Origin: Photobacterium kishitanii
Lineage (GTDB): Bacteria > Pseudomonadota > Gammaproteobacteria > Enterobacterales > Vibrionaceae
DNA length: 64,000 bases
Reading direction: 5' to 3'
NCBI RefSeq assembly: GCF_003026355.1
Contig: NZ_PYON01000004.1
Span: 186,001-250,000, forward strand
Below are positions 1 to 8,455 of this stretch, in pieces (the stretch's first letter is position 1; each line of letters opens with the position of its first letter). The position numbers were made by a program, and so were the translations under genes. A model generated the notes under the pieces. That model worked only from the letters and a program-made list of their open reading frames with translations. It did not search any database and had not been told where the DNA came from.

Positions 1-1
1 A

Positions 2-433
2 TCGATTAAACGCCCTAACTTATTCCGCTGGAAAACAGCAACACCAGATGAAAGCCTATTGGTTTCAGATGGCAAAACTGTATGGTATTACAGTCCTTTT
101 GTTGAGCAAGTGACCGCAATGTGGCTGAAAGATGCGACGGAACAAACGCCATTTGTATTATTAACTCGCAATAGTGCTAGCGATTGGTCGAAGTATAATG
201 TTGCTCAATTAGCCGATACGTTTACGCTGACACCAAAAGATAAAACGTCATCGATGGATAAGTTTGTTGTAACAGTATCTAAAGCGGGTGCTGTACGTAA
301 TTTCTCGGTGATTGAAACCGATGGTCAACGCAGTAAATACGTATTAAGTGATTTTAAACGTACTACACCAGCTGCGAGTTTATTTACCTTTACACCGCCT
401 AAAGGTGTGGAGTTAGATGACCAACGTAACTAA
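2..433 (+). CDS. lolA: Outer-membrane lipoprotein carrier protein LolA (C-terminal part)
   Basis: The start lies before the window; an open frame runs from base 2 to the stop at 431-433, about 143 residues. LolA is the periplasmic chaperone that takes lipoproteins from the LolCDE exporter and hands them to LolB at the outer membrane. The visible part has the family's phrases: RPNLFRW, SDGKTVWYYSPFVEQVT, the NSASDW region and the closing TFTPPKGVELDDQ. The next gene is rarA, the usual lolA-rarA-serS order. A hairpin terminator follows within 30 bases, so rarA probably has its own promoter or depends on read-through. Confidence 0.93.
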   Translation, partial: SIKRPNLFRWKTATPDESLLVSDGKTVWYYSPFVEQVTAMWLKDATEQTPFVLLTRNSASDWSKYNVAQLADTFTLTPKDKTSSMDKFVVTVSKAGAVRNFSVIETDGQRSKYVLSDFKRTTPAASLFTFTPPKGVELDDQRN

Positions 434-457
434 TTGTTATTCTATTTTATTTTCATG

Positions 458-485
458 AAAAGGTGGCGAATAAGCCACCTTTTTC
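458..485 (+). terminator. Rho-independent terminator after lolA
   Basis: A perfect 7-bp stem (AGGTGGC at 461-467 with GCCACCT at 474-480) is followed by a T-run, just after the lolA stop. Confidence 0.8.
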
Positions 486-506
486 TGTCTTAGGGGAGTC
501 ATTATA

Positions 507-1847
507 TTGAATAATTTCAGCCTAGATTTTTCCTCGGATTTTAGACCATTGGCGGCAAGAATGCGGCCACGTACGGTAGAGGAATACATTGGTCAACAAC
601 ATATTCTTGGTGAAGGTAAGCCACTACGTCGGGCATTAAAAGCCGGTCAACTGCACTCGATGATTCTGTGGGGCCCTCCTGGTACCGGAAAAACAACCTT
701 AGCCGAAGTCGCCGCTAATTATGCTAATGCTGAAGTTGAGCGTGTATCAGCAGTAACTTCAGGTATTAAAGATATTCGAGCGGCGATAGATAAAGCGCGT
801 GATAATAAAATGGCTGGCAGAAGGACTATTTTATTTGTCGATGAGGTCCATCGATTTAATAAAAGTCAGCAAGATGCTTTTTTGCCGCATATTGAAGATG
901 GTACGGTAACTTTTATTGGGGCAACCACTGAAAATCCGTCGTTTGAGCTTAATAACGCACTATTATCACGAGCACGAGTATATAAATTAAAATCACTTGA
1001 GGATGATGAAATTCTTGAAGTGATAGATCAAGCTCTAACAGATAAAGAACGCGGTATTAACGAAACCAACTTTGTATTTGTTGATGAAGTGAAACAGCAG
1101 TTAGCCGAGTTTGTGCGTGGTGATGCGCGGATGTCACTTAATTATCTCGAACAGCTGATTGATATGGCTGAAGAAGATGATCAAGGTATCAAACAAATCA
1201 CAGTTGAATTATTAGCGGAAGTCACCGGTGAGAAGGTTGCTCGTTTTGATAACAAAGGTGATCTTTGGTACGACATGATCTCAGCAGTACATAAGTCTAT
1301 TCGTGGTTCAAATCCAGATGGTGCTTTGTATTGGTTTGCACGTATGCTCCAAGCTGGGTGTGATCCACTTTATATTGCCCGCCGATTATTAGCGATAGCT
1401 TCAGAAGATATTGGTAATGCTGATCCACGAGCGATGCAAGTTGCGGTGTCAGCATGGGATTGTTATACCCGTGTGGGTGCGTATGAAGGTGAACGTGCTA
1501 TTGCTCAAGCGATAGTCTATTTAGCGTGTGCTGCTAAAAGTAATGCTGTGTATGTGGCGTTTAATCTAGCTAAAGCCGATGCACGTGAATTTCCTGATTT
1601 TGAAGTTCCGCCGCACTTGCGTAATGCACCGACCAAACTAATGAAAGAGTTAGGTTATGGCGACGGTTATCGTTATGCTCATGATGAACCAGGTGCTTAT
1701 GCTCCCGGTGAGGTGTATTTACCGCGTGAAATTCGTGATCGCGTTTATTATCAGCCATCAAAACGGGGCTTAGAGATAAAAATATCAGAAAAGTTGGATT
1801 ATCTGGCTTCTTTAGATGCAAAAAGCCCGCTAAAGCGCTACCAATAA
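507..1847 (+). CDS. rarA: Replication-associated recombination protein A (MgsA/RarA AAA+ ATPase)
   Basis: 446 residues, the family's usual length. RarA is a clamp-loader-like AAA+ ATPase that acts at stalled replication forks with SSB and RecA. Walker A is GPPGTGKT at residues 56-63, Walker B is FVDEVH around 110-115, and the sensor phrase [12 protein letters not shown] follows; the C-terminal half carries the tetramerisation region ([13 protein letters not shown]). I chose the TTG at 507 because the residues after it ([20 protein letters not shown]) align with the start of E. coli RarA and TAGGGGAG at 491-498 is a good ribosome binding site. TTG starts are uncommon and may keep translation low. 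Confidence 0.96.
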   Translation: MNNFSLDFSSDFRPLAARMRPRTVEEYIGQQHILGEGKPLRRALKAGQLHSMILWGPPGTGKTTLAEVAANYANAEVERVSAVTSGIKDIRAAIDKARDNKMAGRRTILFVDEVHRFNKSQQDAFLPHIEDGTVTFIGATTENPSFELNNALLSRARVYKLKSLEDDEILEVIDQALTDKERGINETNFVFVDEVKQQLAEFVRGDARMSLNYLEQLIDMAEEDDQGIKQITVELLAEVTGEKVARFDNKGDLWYDMISAVHKSIRGSNPDGALYWFARMLQAGCDPLYIARRLLAIASEDIGNADPRAMQVAVSAWDCYTRVGAYEGERAIAQAIVYLACAAKSNAVYVAFNLAKADAREFPDFEVPPHLRNAPTKLMKELGYGDGYRYAHDEPGAYAPGEVYLPREIRDRVYYQPSKRGLEIKISEKLDYLASLDAKSPLKRYQ

Positions 1848-1860
1848 TAAGGCTTTTTGG
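1820..1860 (+). terminator. Possible terminator overlapping the end of rarA
   Basis: AAAAAGCC at 1820-1827 pairs with GGCTTTTT at 1851-1858; a small inner stem lies in the loop. The stem begins inside the coding sequence, so its strength is uncertain. Confidence 0.4.
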
Positions 1861-1958
1861 GTATCGTTAAGTGATTGGCAACAATTCGTTATTATTGCCT
1901 CCCAACTACAACTATTTTAATAAGAAATGCCTAAATAACGTGCATTTCAGACTATTAA

Positions 1959-3281
<1,323 letters not shown>

Positions 3282-3310
3282 TCACTGATATTGCGATAAG
3301 CAGTTAGTTT

Positions 3311-3344
3311 AAAAACCCAGTCTATCTATCGGCTGGGTTTTTTT
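3311..3344 (+). terminator. Rho-independent terminator after serS
   Basis: AAAAACCCAG pairs with CTGGGTTTTT across a 12-base loop and ends in a T-tract (3337-3344). Confidence 0.85.
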
Positions 3345-3491
3345 ATGGGTGGAAGGTAGAGAGCTTTAAAGAGGCGAGGGTTTAGCTAGCGAGTGTTGAG
3401 GTTCGAAATGGTAGATAATGAGTTGTGTTTATGATGTTCTGTGTAATGTTTGTTAAAAACATTCAATATTATTTAACAATGTGAAGCACTT

Positions 3492-3519
3492 TTGAGACAG
3501 TGGGTATTATCTCTATTAT
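3492..3519 (+). promoter_or_regulatory. Candidate sigma-70 promoter for the Cys-repeat mini-protein
   Basis: TTGAGA (3492-3497), 16-bp spacer, TATTAT (3514-3519), about 55 bases upstream of the start codon. A plain TATAAT also sits at 3531-3536 but without a matching -35. Sequence match only. Confidence 0.3.
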
Positions 3520-3577
3520 TCATTTATTTATATAATGATTGGGCGTTATATTTACTCTTGGTTTTATGGAGAATTTC

Positions 3578-3721
3578 ATGGATAAGAAATGTCAATATTG
3601 TGCGCTGCCACAGAATGAATGTACTTGTGTTAATTGTACTGTTTGTAATAAAACAACAGCAGACTGCGCATGTGTAACTTGTGATAATTGTGGTGAAAAA
3701 GAAGTAGATTGTAGTTGTTAA
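3578..3721 (+). CDS. Small 12-cysteine repeat protein, putative metal-binding (metallothionein-like)
   Basis: 47 residues, 12 of them Cys. The Cys occur at 5, 8, 15, 17; 20, 23, 30, 32; 35, 38, 45, 47: three copies of C-x2-C-x6-C-x-C in perfect 15-residue register. There is no His, no signal peptide and no membrane segment; the chain is rich in N, T, D and E. I chose the ATG at 3578 because TGGAGAA (3568-3573) is a good ribosome binding site and all repeats follow it; an earlier in-frame ATG at 3539 lacks one. The gene stands alone between two terminators. Tetrads of Cys in this spacing suggest binding of Zn, Cu or Cd, in the manner of metallothioneins or zinc knuckles, but I recognise no named family. 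Function is inference. Confidence 0.75.
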   Translation: MDKKCQYCALPQNECTCVNCTVCNKTTADCACVTCDNCGEKEVDCSC

Positions 3722-3742
3722 TCTGTCTTTTCTCGCTATCAC

Positions 3743-3772
3743 ACAAGACCGCTTTATAGCGGTCTTGTTTTA
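3743..3772 (+). terminator. Terminator after the Cys-repeat gene
   Basis: A perfect 11-bp stem (ACAAGACCGCT / AGCGGTCTTGT, 3743-3768, loop TTAT) followed by TTTATT. Confidence 0.88.
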
Positions 3773-3820
3773 TTGTCAATACGCCAACCATCCCAGTTAT
3801 TCCCTCCAGTGAATGTTAAC

Positions 3821-3866
3821 CTTCAACCCCTACAGTAAGGGGTTACGAACGCGATAGGGAGTCTAC
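3821..3866 (+). repeat. REP-like intergenic repeat, copy 1
   Basis: Shares the 20-base core GGTTACGAACGCGATAGGGA (3841-3860) and the following TCTACT with the copy at 4042-4087. Its left part folds as AACCCC-TACAGTA-GGGGTT. It lies in the gene-free stretch 3722-4355, which otherwise holds only the copies listed below and AT-rich sequence. Confidence 0.7.
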
Positions 3867-3926
3867 TGTCCGCACACTGTGGAATTTCTATTTTCACTGG
3901 TGTCTTTTAGGCTCAATCACGGGGTG

Positions 3927-3970
3927 AGTAGATCACGGATAGCTTCGTGCCTCAACTTCCGAGATGACGG
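3927..3970 (-). repeat. REP-like intergenic repeat, diverged inverted copy
   Basis: Read on the minus strand it resembles the other two copies: AGTAGAT at one end, TTCGT and CCTCA in the middle, GATGACGG at the other end all occur in the same order and near spacing as the reverse complement of the copy at 4042-4087. Confidence 0.45.
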
Positions 3971-4041
3971 ATATTCGGCTAAGTAAATGCCCTAAGCCTA
4001 ACGATCGCGATTCTCTATCATGAATGCCAAACCTCCAACTC

Positions 4042-4087
4042 CCGTCATTCCTTACAGTGAGGTTACGAACGCGATAGGGAATCTACT
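4042..4087 (+). repeat. REP-like intergenic repeat, copy 2
   Basis: Contains the same 20-base core at 4061-4080, exactly 220 bases after copy 1. The ends CATTCCTTA and TAGGGAAT can pair with one mismatch, giving a hairpin. The rest of 4088-4355 is AT-rich with no gene I can see. Confidence 0.7.
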
Positions 4088-4355
4088 CGCTACGTGTTGT
4101 AGGGGTAATTTTATCTATTTTAGAGCTTATGACCGTTAAGCATCGCCAACTAGGTATTTTCATTGTTGTTAATATCAGCAGAAAATTAAACACACCATGT
4201 TTTGATTAATTATTTTGAATAAAACTTATCAAAACACGACCGAAGCGATACTTTTTATATAAATAGAGATCGTATAGTACGGATTAGATGCCATATGTTA
4301 AATACATCAAAGTTAGCAGTATAATGCTTAGAATTTCCTTTTTCTGAGCACAAAG

Positions 4356-4994
4356 ATGTTTGAGTTTAAAAATAAATTAAGTCAAAACCAAAAAACAAGA
4401 ATACAGCAATGTCTTGGTATTAAAGGTGAGTGTTTGGATATGTTTTATCTAAATATTGAACATCAGCTAAATGTGTTTGGAAAGATACCTACTAATGAGA
4501 AAGGTGACATTGATTTTTACCAATACGATCAATGCATACCTAAAGAGTGCGTTGAAAGTTTGAAAGAGATAAATAAAAAACTAGGACAATTAAGAATACA
4601 AATCGAACGTTATAACTCAAAAGCGTACACACCTTTAAGTGTTAACTTACATGATTTAAGTCTCTCACAAACTCGTGAGGTAGAGATGTATGGATATATC
4701 AACTCAATTGATTTAATCGATAGCATTATCAGTAGCGTTAATTCCGATAGTTCCTATTACCAACCAATGACAAGGGGTAAATCATCGAATATGGTAGGGC
4801 TAATTTTCCATGCTTGGTGGTTTTCATTGGGCAGCTATAACCAATGGGATATTAAGCTTAGTGATTCAAACCCTTTCATTAACGTTGTAAGTATTGTGAC
4901 ATCTTGGGATATAGATACAGCGAAAAAAAACGTGAAAAACTCAACAATATATAAAATACAATTTAGTAAACAAAACAAGGGAAATAATTTGTAA
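4356..4994 (+). CDS. Hypothetical protein, accessory gene
   Basis: 212 residues, not recognised. It has no signal peptide or membrane helix; the first ~100 residues look helical and charged (two KECVESLKEINKKL-like helices), and the C-terminal third has an aromatic patch (HAWWFSLGSYNQW) followed by a beta-rich end and a basic tail. Composition is markedly AT-rich and codon use (many AAA, ATA, AAT) differs from serS and metG, which suggests acquisition by transfer. It is followed 80 bases later by a second unknown gene on the same strand; the three genes 4356-6553 may form one unit. The ATG at 4356 has only a weak ribosome binding site. Confidence 0.6.
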   Translation: MFEFKNKLSQNQKTRIQQCLGIKGECLDMFYLNIEHQLNVFGKIPTNEKGDIDFYQYDQCIPKECVESLKEINKKLGQLRIQIERYNSKAYTPLSVNLHDLSLSQTREVEMYGYINSIDLIDSIISSVNSDSSYYQPMTRGKSSNMVGLIFHAWWFSLGSYNQWDIKLSDSNPFINVVSIVTSWDIDTAKKNVKNSTIYKIQFSKQNKGNNL

Positions 4995-5074
4995 ATTTCA
5001 TTATAAATATTTACCTGTCTTTGGTTCTTTTTAATAATAAGATACTTATATTATTTTAATATATAGGTATCAAC

Positions 5075-5500
5075 ATGTTAAAGATGATTGAAACACTAAT
5101 AAATGAACATGGTTCTTCAGTTATAATGAAGGAGCGATTATCATTGATAAATGATAGATATGAGCAAAAAGAGAGAGAACTGAAAAAAGCCATTGAGGAT
5201 ATAAACAATCTTCAAGCAGAAAATGTAGTGTTGAAAAACAAGCTAGATAAACAATCACAAGGAAACGAACTTTATAGGTTTTTATCCGCGGCTTATAACG
5301 TTAATGAAAATCAAGAACCATATGGAGTTCCATATTGCCTTAAATGTAAAACTCAATCTTTTACGTATAAGTCTCCTTTCATGAAGTGCACTACCTGCGG
5401 TCAAGAACATCATCATAATAGAGTTCCACCGGAACTATCTTTAGTTCTGTATAGGAAATACATTTCTCAAAATCCTGATGCTTTTGCAGAAAAATTATAA
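5075..5500 (+). CDS. Coiled-coil plus zinc-ribbon hypothetical protein
   Basis: 141 residues. Residues ~20-65 are a charged coiled coil (QKERELKKAIEDINNLQAEN and similar). Residues ~88-115 form a zinc ribbon with two CxxC knuckles, YCLKCKT and CTTCGQE, about 20 residues apart, followed by a His run (HHHN). The short C-terminus is helical. Proteins with this architecture (N-terminal coiled coil, rubredoxin-like ribbon) are scattered in accessory regions of proteobacteria, but I know no assigned function. It lies 80 bases after the previous unknown gene and 39 before the membrane protein, so co-transcription is plausible. Confidence 0.62.
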   Translation: MLKMIETLINEHGSSVIMKERLSLINDRYEQKERELKKAIEDINNLQAENVVLKNKLDKQSQGNELYRFLSAAYNVNENQEPYGVPYCLKCKTQSFTYKSPFMKCTTCGQEHHHNRVPPELSLVLYRKYISQNPDAFAEKL

Positions 5501-5527
5501 TTAAATGTCTTAATTGGCAGATTAGAG

Positions 5528-5540
5528 TAGTACGCATAAA
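5528..5540 (+). repeat. 13-base direct repeat, left copy (TAGTACGCATAAA)
   Basis: The same 13 bases recur at 6563-6575. The two copies bracket the membrane-protein gene 5540-6553; the left copy ends on the first base of its start codon. Confidence 0.5.
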
Positions 5541-6553
5541 TGAGTGCAAATCTAGATAATTCATTCTCTTGTTCCACATCTGGTTTTGGTATTAGTGACC
5601 CTATTTTATCGATGGCTGTCGTTATGGCGATCATGCTATTTGTAATTGGCATGATCGCTTTTTACTTTAGCTATATGTACAAAATAAAACTACTCGATAC
5701 ATTTAGCCTTGATCCATTAAGAGGTTTATCTGGTCAGGCATTATTCTGGATATCTATTTTCGTTCCATTAGTGCTTTTCTTCTGTTTTGGGGTGTTCTCG
5801 TGGGTTGGCTGTAGGTTTCAATTATCATCTGATTCTTTCATGAATTTTATTATTGTCAGTAAGTTACCTCTTTCTATTTTAGCCTTATCTTTGCCCTTTG
5901 GTTTGACGGTTACTCGGATGCATGGGACAAAACAAACTGCTCAGCAAATGTGCCAAACTGAATCTCAGGTTAAGAAATTAGCGACTGAAAAAAACATTGA
6001 AATGTTACTTGATACATTTCAATCATTAAAAGTTTTAATTGATGAAGAAACGAATAATCTTTTAGGCAAATTTTCTATTAATAACCTAGATGATTGTCTT
6101 TCTCTAAGTCATCCACCTTCAGTTATAAGCAAGGCTATGACTGGCGATAAAATAGAACAAAATCTTTATGAAGGTAGTATTCATGTTGGTGATGTCATAC
6201 AGGTCTGCCAGCTTATTCAAGCGGCTTCTAATTGTTATGACGCAATTGTTAGAGAGAATGTAAAACTGAATGAGCATTACAGTGATCTTCTCTTGAATGA
6301 AAAACAATGGTTGATAAATTCCCATTGGATAAGTCTTGGCAAGCAATCGCAAACTATTTTTGAGATAGTTAATGTATGCCTAAAGATAAATAACACTGCA
6401 AAACAAATACAGCCAAGTGCTTATTCTTGCTTTACGTTAAGTGACAATTACTCTGATGAATTATCCATATACAAGGATCAATTTGATAGGTGGTTTGAAG
6501 ATGAGGGTCGACGGTATTTTGGTTTTGTTTATGGCCCAAGAGTTAGTAAATAG
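5540..6553 (+). CDS. Membrane-anchored hypothetical protein with large cytoplasmic domain
   Basis: 337 residues. Three hydrophobic segments are visible: about 24-48 (ILSMAVVMAIMLFVIGMIAF), 68-92 (FWISIFVPLVLFFCFGVFSW) and 108-126 (KLPLSILALSLPFGL). The remaining ~210 residues are soluble, start with a helical stretch (QTAQQMCQTESQVKKLATEK) and contain no catalytic motif I recognise. The layout (short membrane bundle, helical linker, soluble C-terminal domain) occurs in several stress and anti-phage effector families, but that similarity is only architectural. Base composition is low in GC like its two upstream neighbours. Last gene of the accessory block. Confidence 0.6.
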   Translation: MSANLDNSFSCSTSGFGISDPILSMAVVMAIMLFVIGMIAFYFSYMYKIKLLDTFSLDPLRGLSGQALFWISIFVPLVLFFCFGVFSWVGCRFQLSSDSFMNFIIVSKLPLSILALSLPFGLTVTRMHGTKQTAQQMCQTESQVKKLATEKNIEMLLDTFQSLKVLIDEETNNLLGKFSINNLDDCLSLSHPPSVISKAMTGDKIEQNLYEGSIHVGDVIQVCQLIQAASNCYDAIVRENVKLNEHYSDLLLNEKQWLINSHWISLGKQSQTIFEIVNVCLKINNTAKQIQPSAYSCFTLSDNYSDELSIYKDQFDRWFEDEGRRYFGFVYGPRVSK

Positions 6554-6562
6554 GCTTAACGT

Positions 6563-6575
6563 TAGTACGCATAAA
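6563..6575 (+). repeat. 13-base direct repeat, right copy (TAGTACGCATAAA)
   Basis: Exact copy of bases 5528-5540, located 10 bases after the stop of the membrane-protein gene. Confidence 0.5.
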
Positions 6576-6696
6576 ACCTGTGATGTTAAATACCACCCAT
6601 CGGGGGCAGTATTTTTATATCAGCAGCGCAACCATCAATCAGGAAGTAGCAGTTCCTCGTCCCTAATACCTCGTCCATTTATACTTTTTCTAAACC

Positions 6697-6722
6697 AAAA
6701 AAAGGGCACATGATGTGCCCTT
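6697..6722 (-). terminator. Terminator of the symporter gene (minus strand)
   Basis: AAGGGCACA-TGA-TGTGCCCTT stem; on the minus strand it is followed by seven Ts (As at 6697-6703). Confidence 0.82.
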
Positions 6723-6756
6723 GAATTATGTTGTGTTCGCAAGTTTTTACTCGCTG

Positions 6757-8079
6757 TTATGATTTCTGTTGTTGAGGCAGAGGGTGGAAGCGAACAACTT
6801 CATCTTCTGTCGCTGCTAGTGGATCGTTGAAACGTTCAACATCCATTTCACCTTCTGATTTCGCAACAATACAGGTTACTACGCTATCACCCGTAATGTT
6901 AACCGCAGTACGTACCATATCAAGTAGACGGTCAACACCCATGATTAGTGCAATACCTTCAACAGGTAGACCAACTTGGTTAAGTACCATTGCTAGCATG
7001 ATGAGACCAACGCCAGGAACACCCGCAGTACCGACTGATGCTAAGGTCGCAGTTAGAATAACCATGAGGTAATCAGTCATGGTTAGGTCAATATTAAACG
7101 CTTGGGCAATAAATACCGTAGCCACACCCTGCATAATTGCAGTGCCATCCATGTTAATGGTTGCGCCGAGTGGTACCGTAAATGAAGCAATTTTATTATT
7201 TACCCCTAAACGCTTCGTTGCGGTTTCCATCGTTACAGGAATAGTCGCATTTGACGATGCTGTTGAGAAAGCAAACATCACCGCGTCTTCCATTTTTTTC
7301 AGGAATGTAATTGGACTTAGGCCAGTAAATGCTTTTAGCATCACGCTGTAGGTTACTAAGGCATGGATTAATAGTGCTGCAACGAGTACTAAGAAATAGT
7401 TAATGAGACTAAAGATCGCATCAAGGCCTAAACCTGTGAACAATTTAGCCATCAAGAAGAACACACCGTATGGAGCAATGTTCATCAATAAAGCCACCAG
7501 TTTCATGATCACTTCATTTAAGTCTGCAAATACTCCTGCTAGACGTTCTCCTGGTTTACCAGCTGCACTGATTGCAATACCAAATAATACTGCAAACACA
7601 ATAATCTGGAGTGTATTACCACTTGCCATTGCACTGATTGGGTTCGTTGGGAACATACCAACAATAACGCTACCTAGCGATGGTGCTTCTTTCGAAGCAA
7701 AGGTTGTTGCTGCACTTAAATCGGCACCGGTTCCTGGCTGGAAGATATTGGCCATTGTTAACGCAAGGGTAATTGCTAAGGCTGTGGTCGTTAGGTAAAA
7801 AGCTAAAGTTTTGCCACCTAAACGGCCCAGTGTTGCTAAATCTTTTAGTGAACTAGTACCACAAACTAGTGATACAAAAACAAGAGGAACAACTAACATT
7901 TTTAAGCTGGCAATAAAGATTTTACCACCGACATCAAACAGGCCATTTACGATATAGTCATGAATAAAAGCAATATCAGCAAAAAGGGAACGGATCATAA
8001 ATCCTGTCAGAATACCTAAAACCATACCAAGAATGACTCGGCCAGTTAGTGACATTTTTTTCTTTTCTGTGGTCATCAA
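6757..8079 (-). CDS. Dicarboxylate/amino acid:cation symporter (DAACS family)
   Basis: 440 residues, with eight or more hydrophobic segments and the two re-entrant signature loops of the glutamate-transporter fold: SSNATIP around 275-281 (hairpin 1) and NMDGT at 309-313 (the Na-binding motif of the unwound helix 7), then GVPGVGLIML (hairpin 2) and GVDRLLDMVRTAVN. The family imports glutamate, aspartate or C4-dicarboxylates driven by Na+ or H+. The sequence is closer in style to the general Na+ type (NMDGT) than to E. coli GltP (NLDGS), so I leave the symbol blank. Single gene with its own terminator; the 376-base gap up to 8455 holds its promoter region and the end of the next transcript. Confidence 0.9.
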   Translation of the reverse strand: MMTTEKKKMSLTGRVILGMVLGILTGFMIRSLFADIAFIHDYIVNGLFDVGGKIFIASLKMLVVPLVFVSLVCGTSSLKDLATLGRLGGKTLAFYLTTTALAITLALTMANIFQPGTGADLSAATTFASKEAPSLGSVIVGMFPTNPISAMASGNTLQIIVFAVLFGIAISAAGKPGERLAGVFADLNEVIMKLVALLMNIAPYGVFFLMAKLFTGLGLDAIFSLINYFLVLVAALLIHALVTYSVMLKAFTGLSPITFLKKMEDAVMFAFSTASSNATIPVTMETATKRLGVNNKIASFTVPLGATINMDGTAIMQGVATVFIAQAFNIDLTMTDYLMVILTATLASVGTAGVPGVGLIMLAMVLNQVGLPVEGIALIMGVDRLLDMVRTAVNITGDSVVTCIVAKSEGEMDVERFNDPLAATEDEVVRFHPLPQQQKS

Positions 8080-8384
8080 AACTTATCCTTATGTTTATTC
8101 ACTCTGTCCTTCAGTAATCAGAGTGCATTCGGAGAGTAGCAGTTATTCGTCTGTTAATGCGAAGTAATAATTATTGTTAATGGCTAAAGCTTGAGTTAAC
8201 TCACAAATTTTATACTGATTTCATGTTTGGGATGTTTATTTTTAACCGTTAATTAACATTTTATGCGTTTTAAAATCATAAATAGTTTGTTAATTGTGAT
8301 TTTTACGAGGTGTATTGTCGGAATTTTCGATAAATGATCGTTTGATGAATGAGTCAGGAATAAACATTGCTGGGCGGTATGAGA

Positions 8385-8426
8385 GAGTAAAGCCACGTAC
8401 TCTTATTGTGATTGAAAATACGTGGC
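8385..8426 (-). terminator. Possible terminator after the CoA-disulfide reductase gene
   Basis: GCCACGTA (8392-8399) and TACGTGGC (8419-8426) pair across a 19-base loop; on the minus strand the stem is followed by TTTACTCTC. The long loop and imperfect T-run lower confidence. Nothing else is evident in the gene-free stretch 8080-8384. Confidence 0.4.
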
Positions 8427-8455
8427 CTGCGGTTATGTATTAATTACCGCTGGAT

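Noticed and set aside
3492..3742. 61- and 72-codon ORFs overlapping the Cys-repeat gene
   Set aside because: Other-frame or opposite-strand readings of the same DNA; no ribosome binding site and no pattern.
6554..6600. GCTTAACGTTAG resembling integron attC core sites after the membrane-protein gene
   Set aside because: Only one short palindrome is present, with no VCR-like body, no repeat of it at the other genes and no integrase.
6441..6713. 90-codon plus-strand ORF overlapping the end of the 5540-6553 gene
   Set aside because: Shadow frame ending in the symporter terminator; no start signal.
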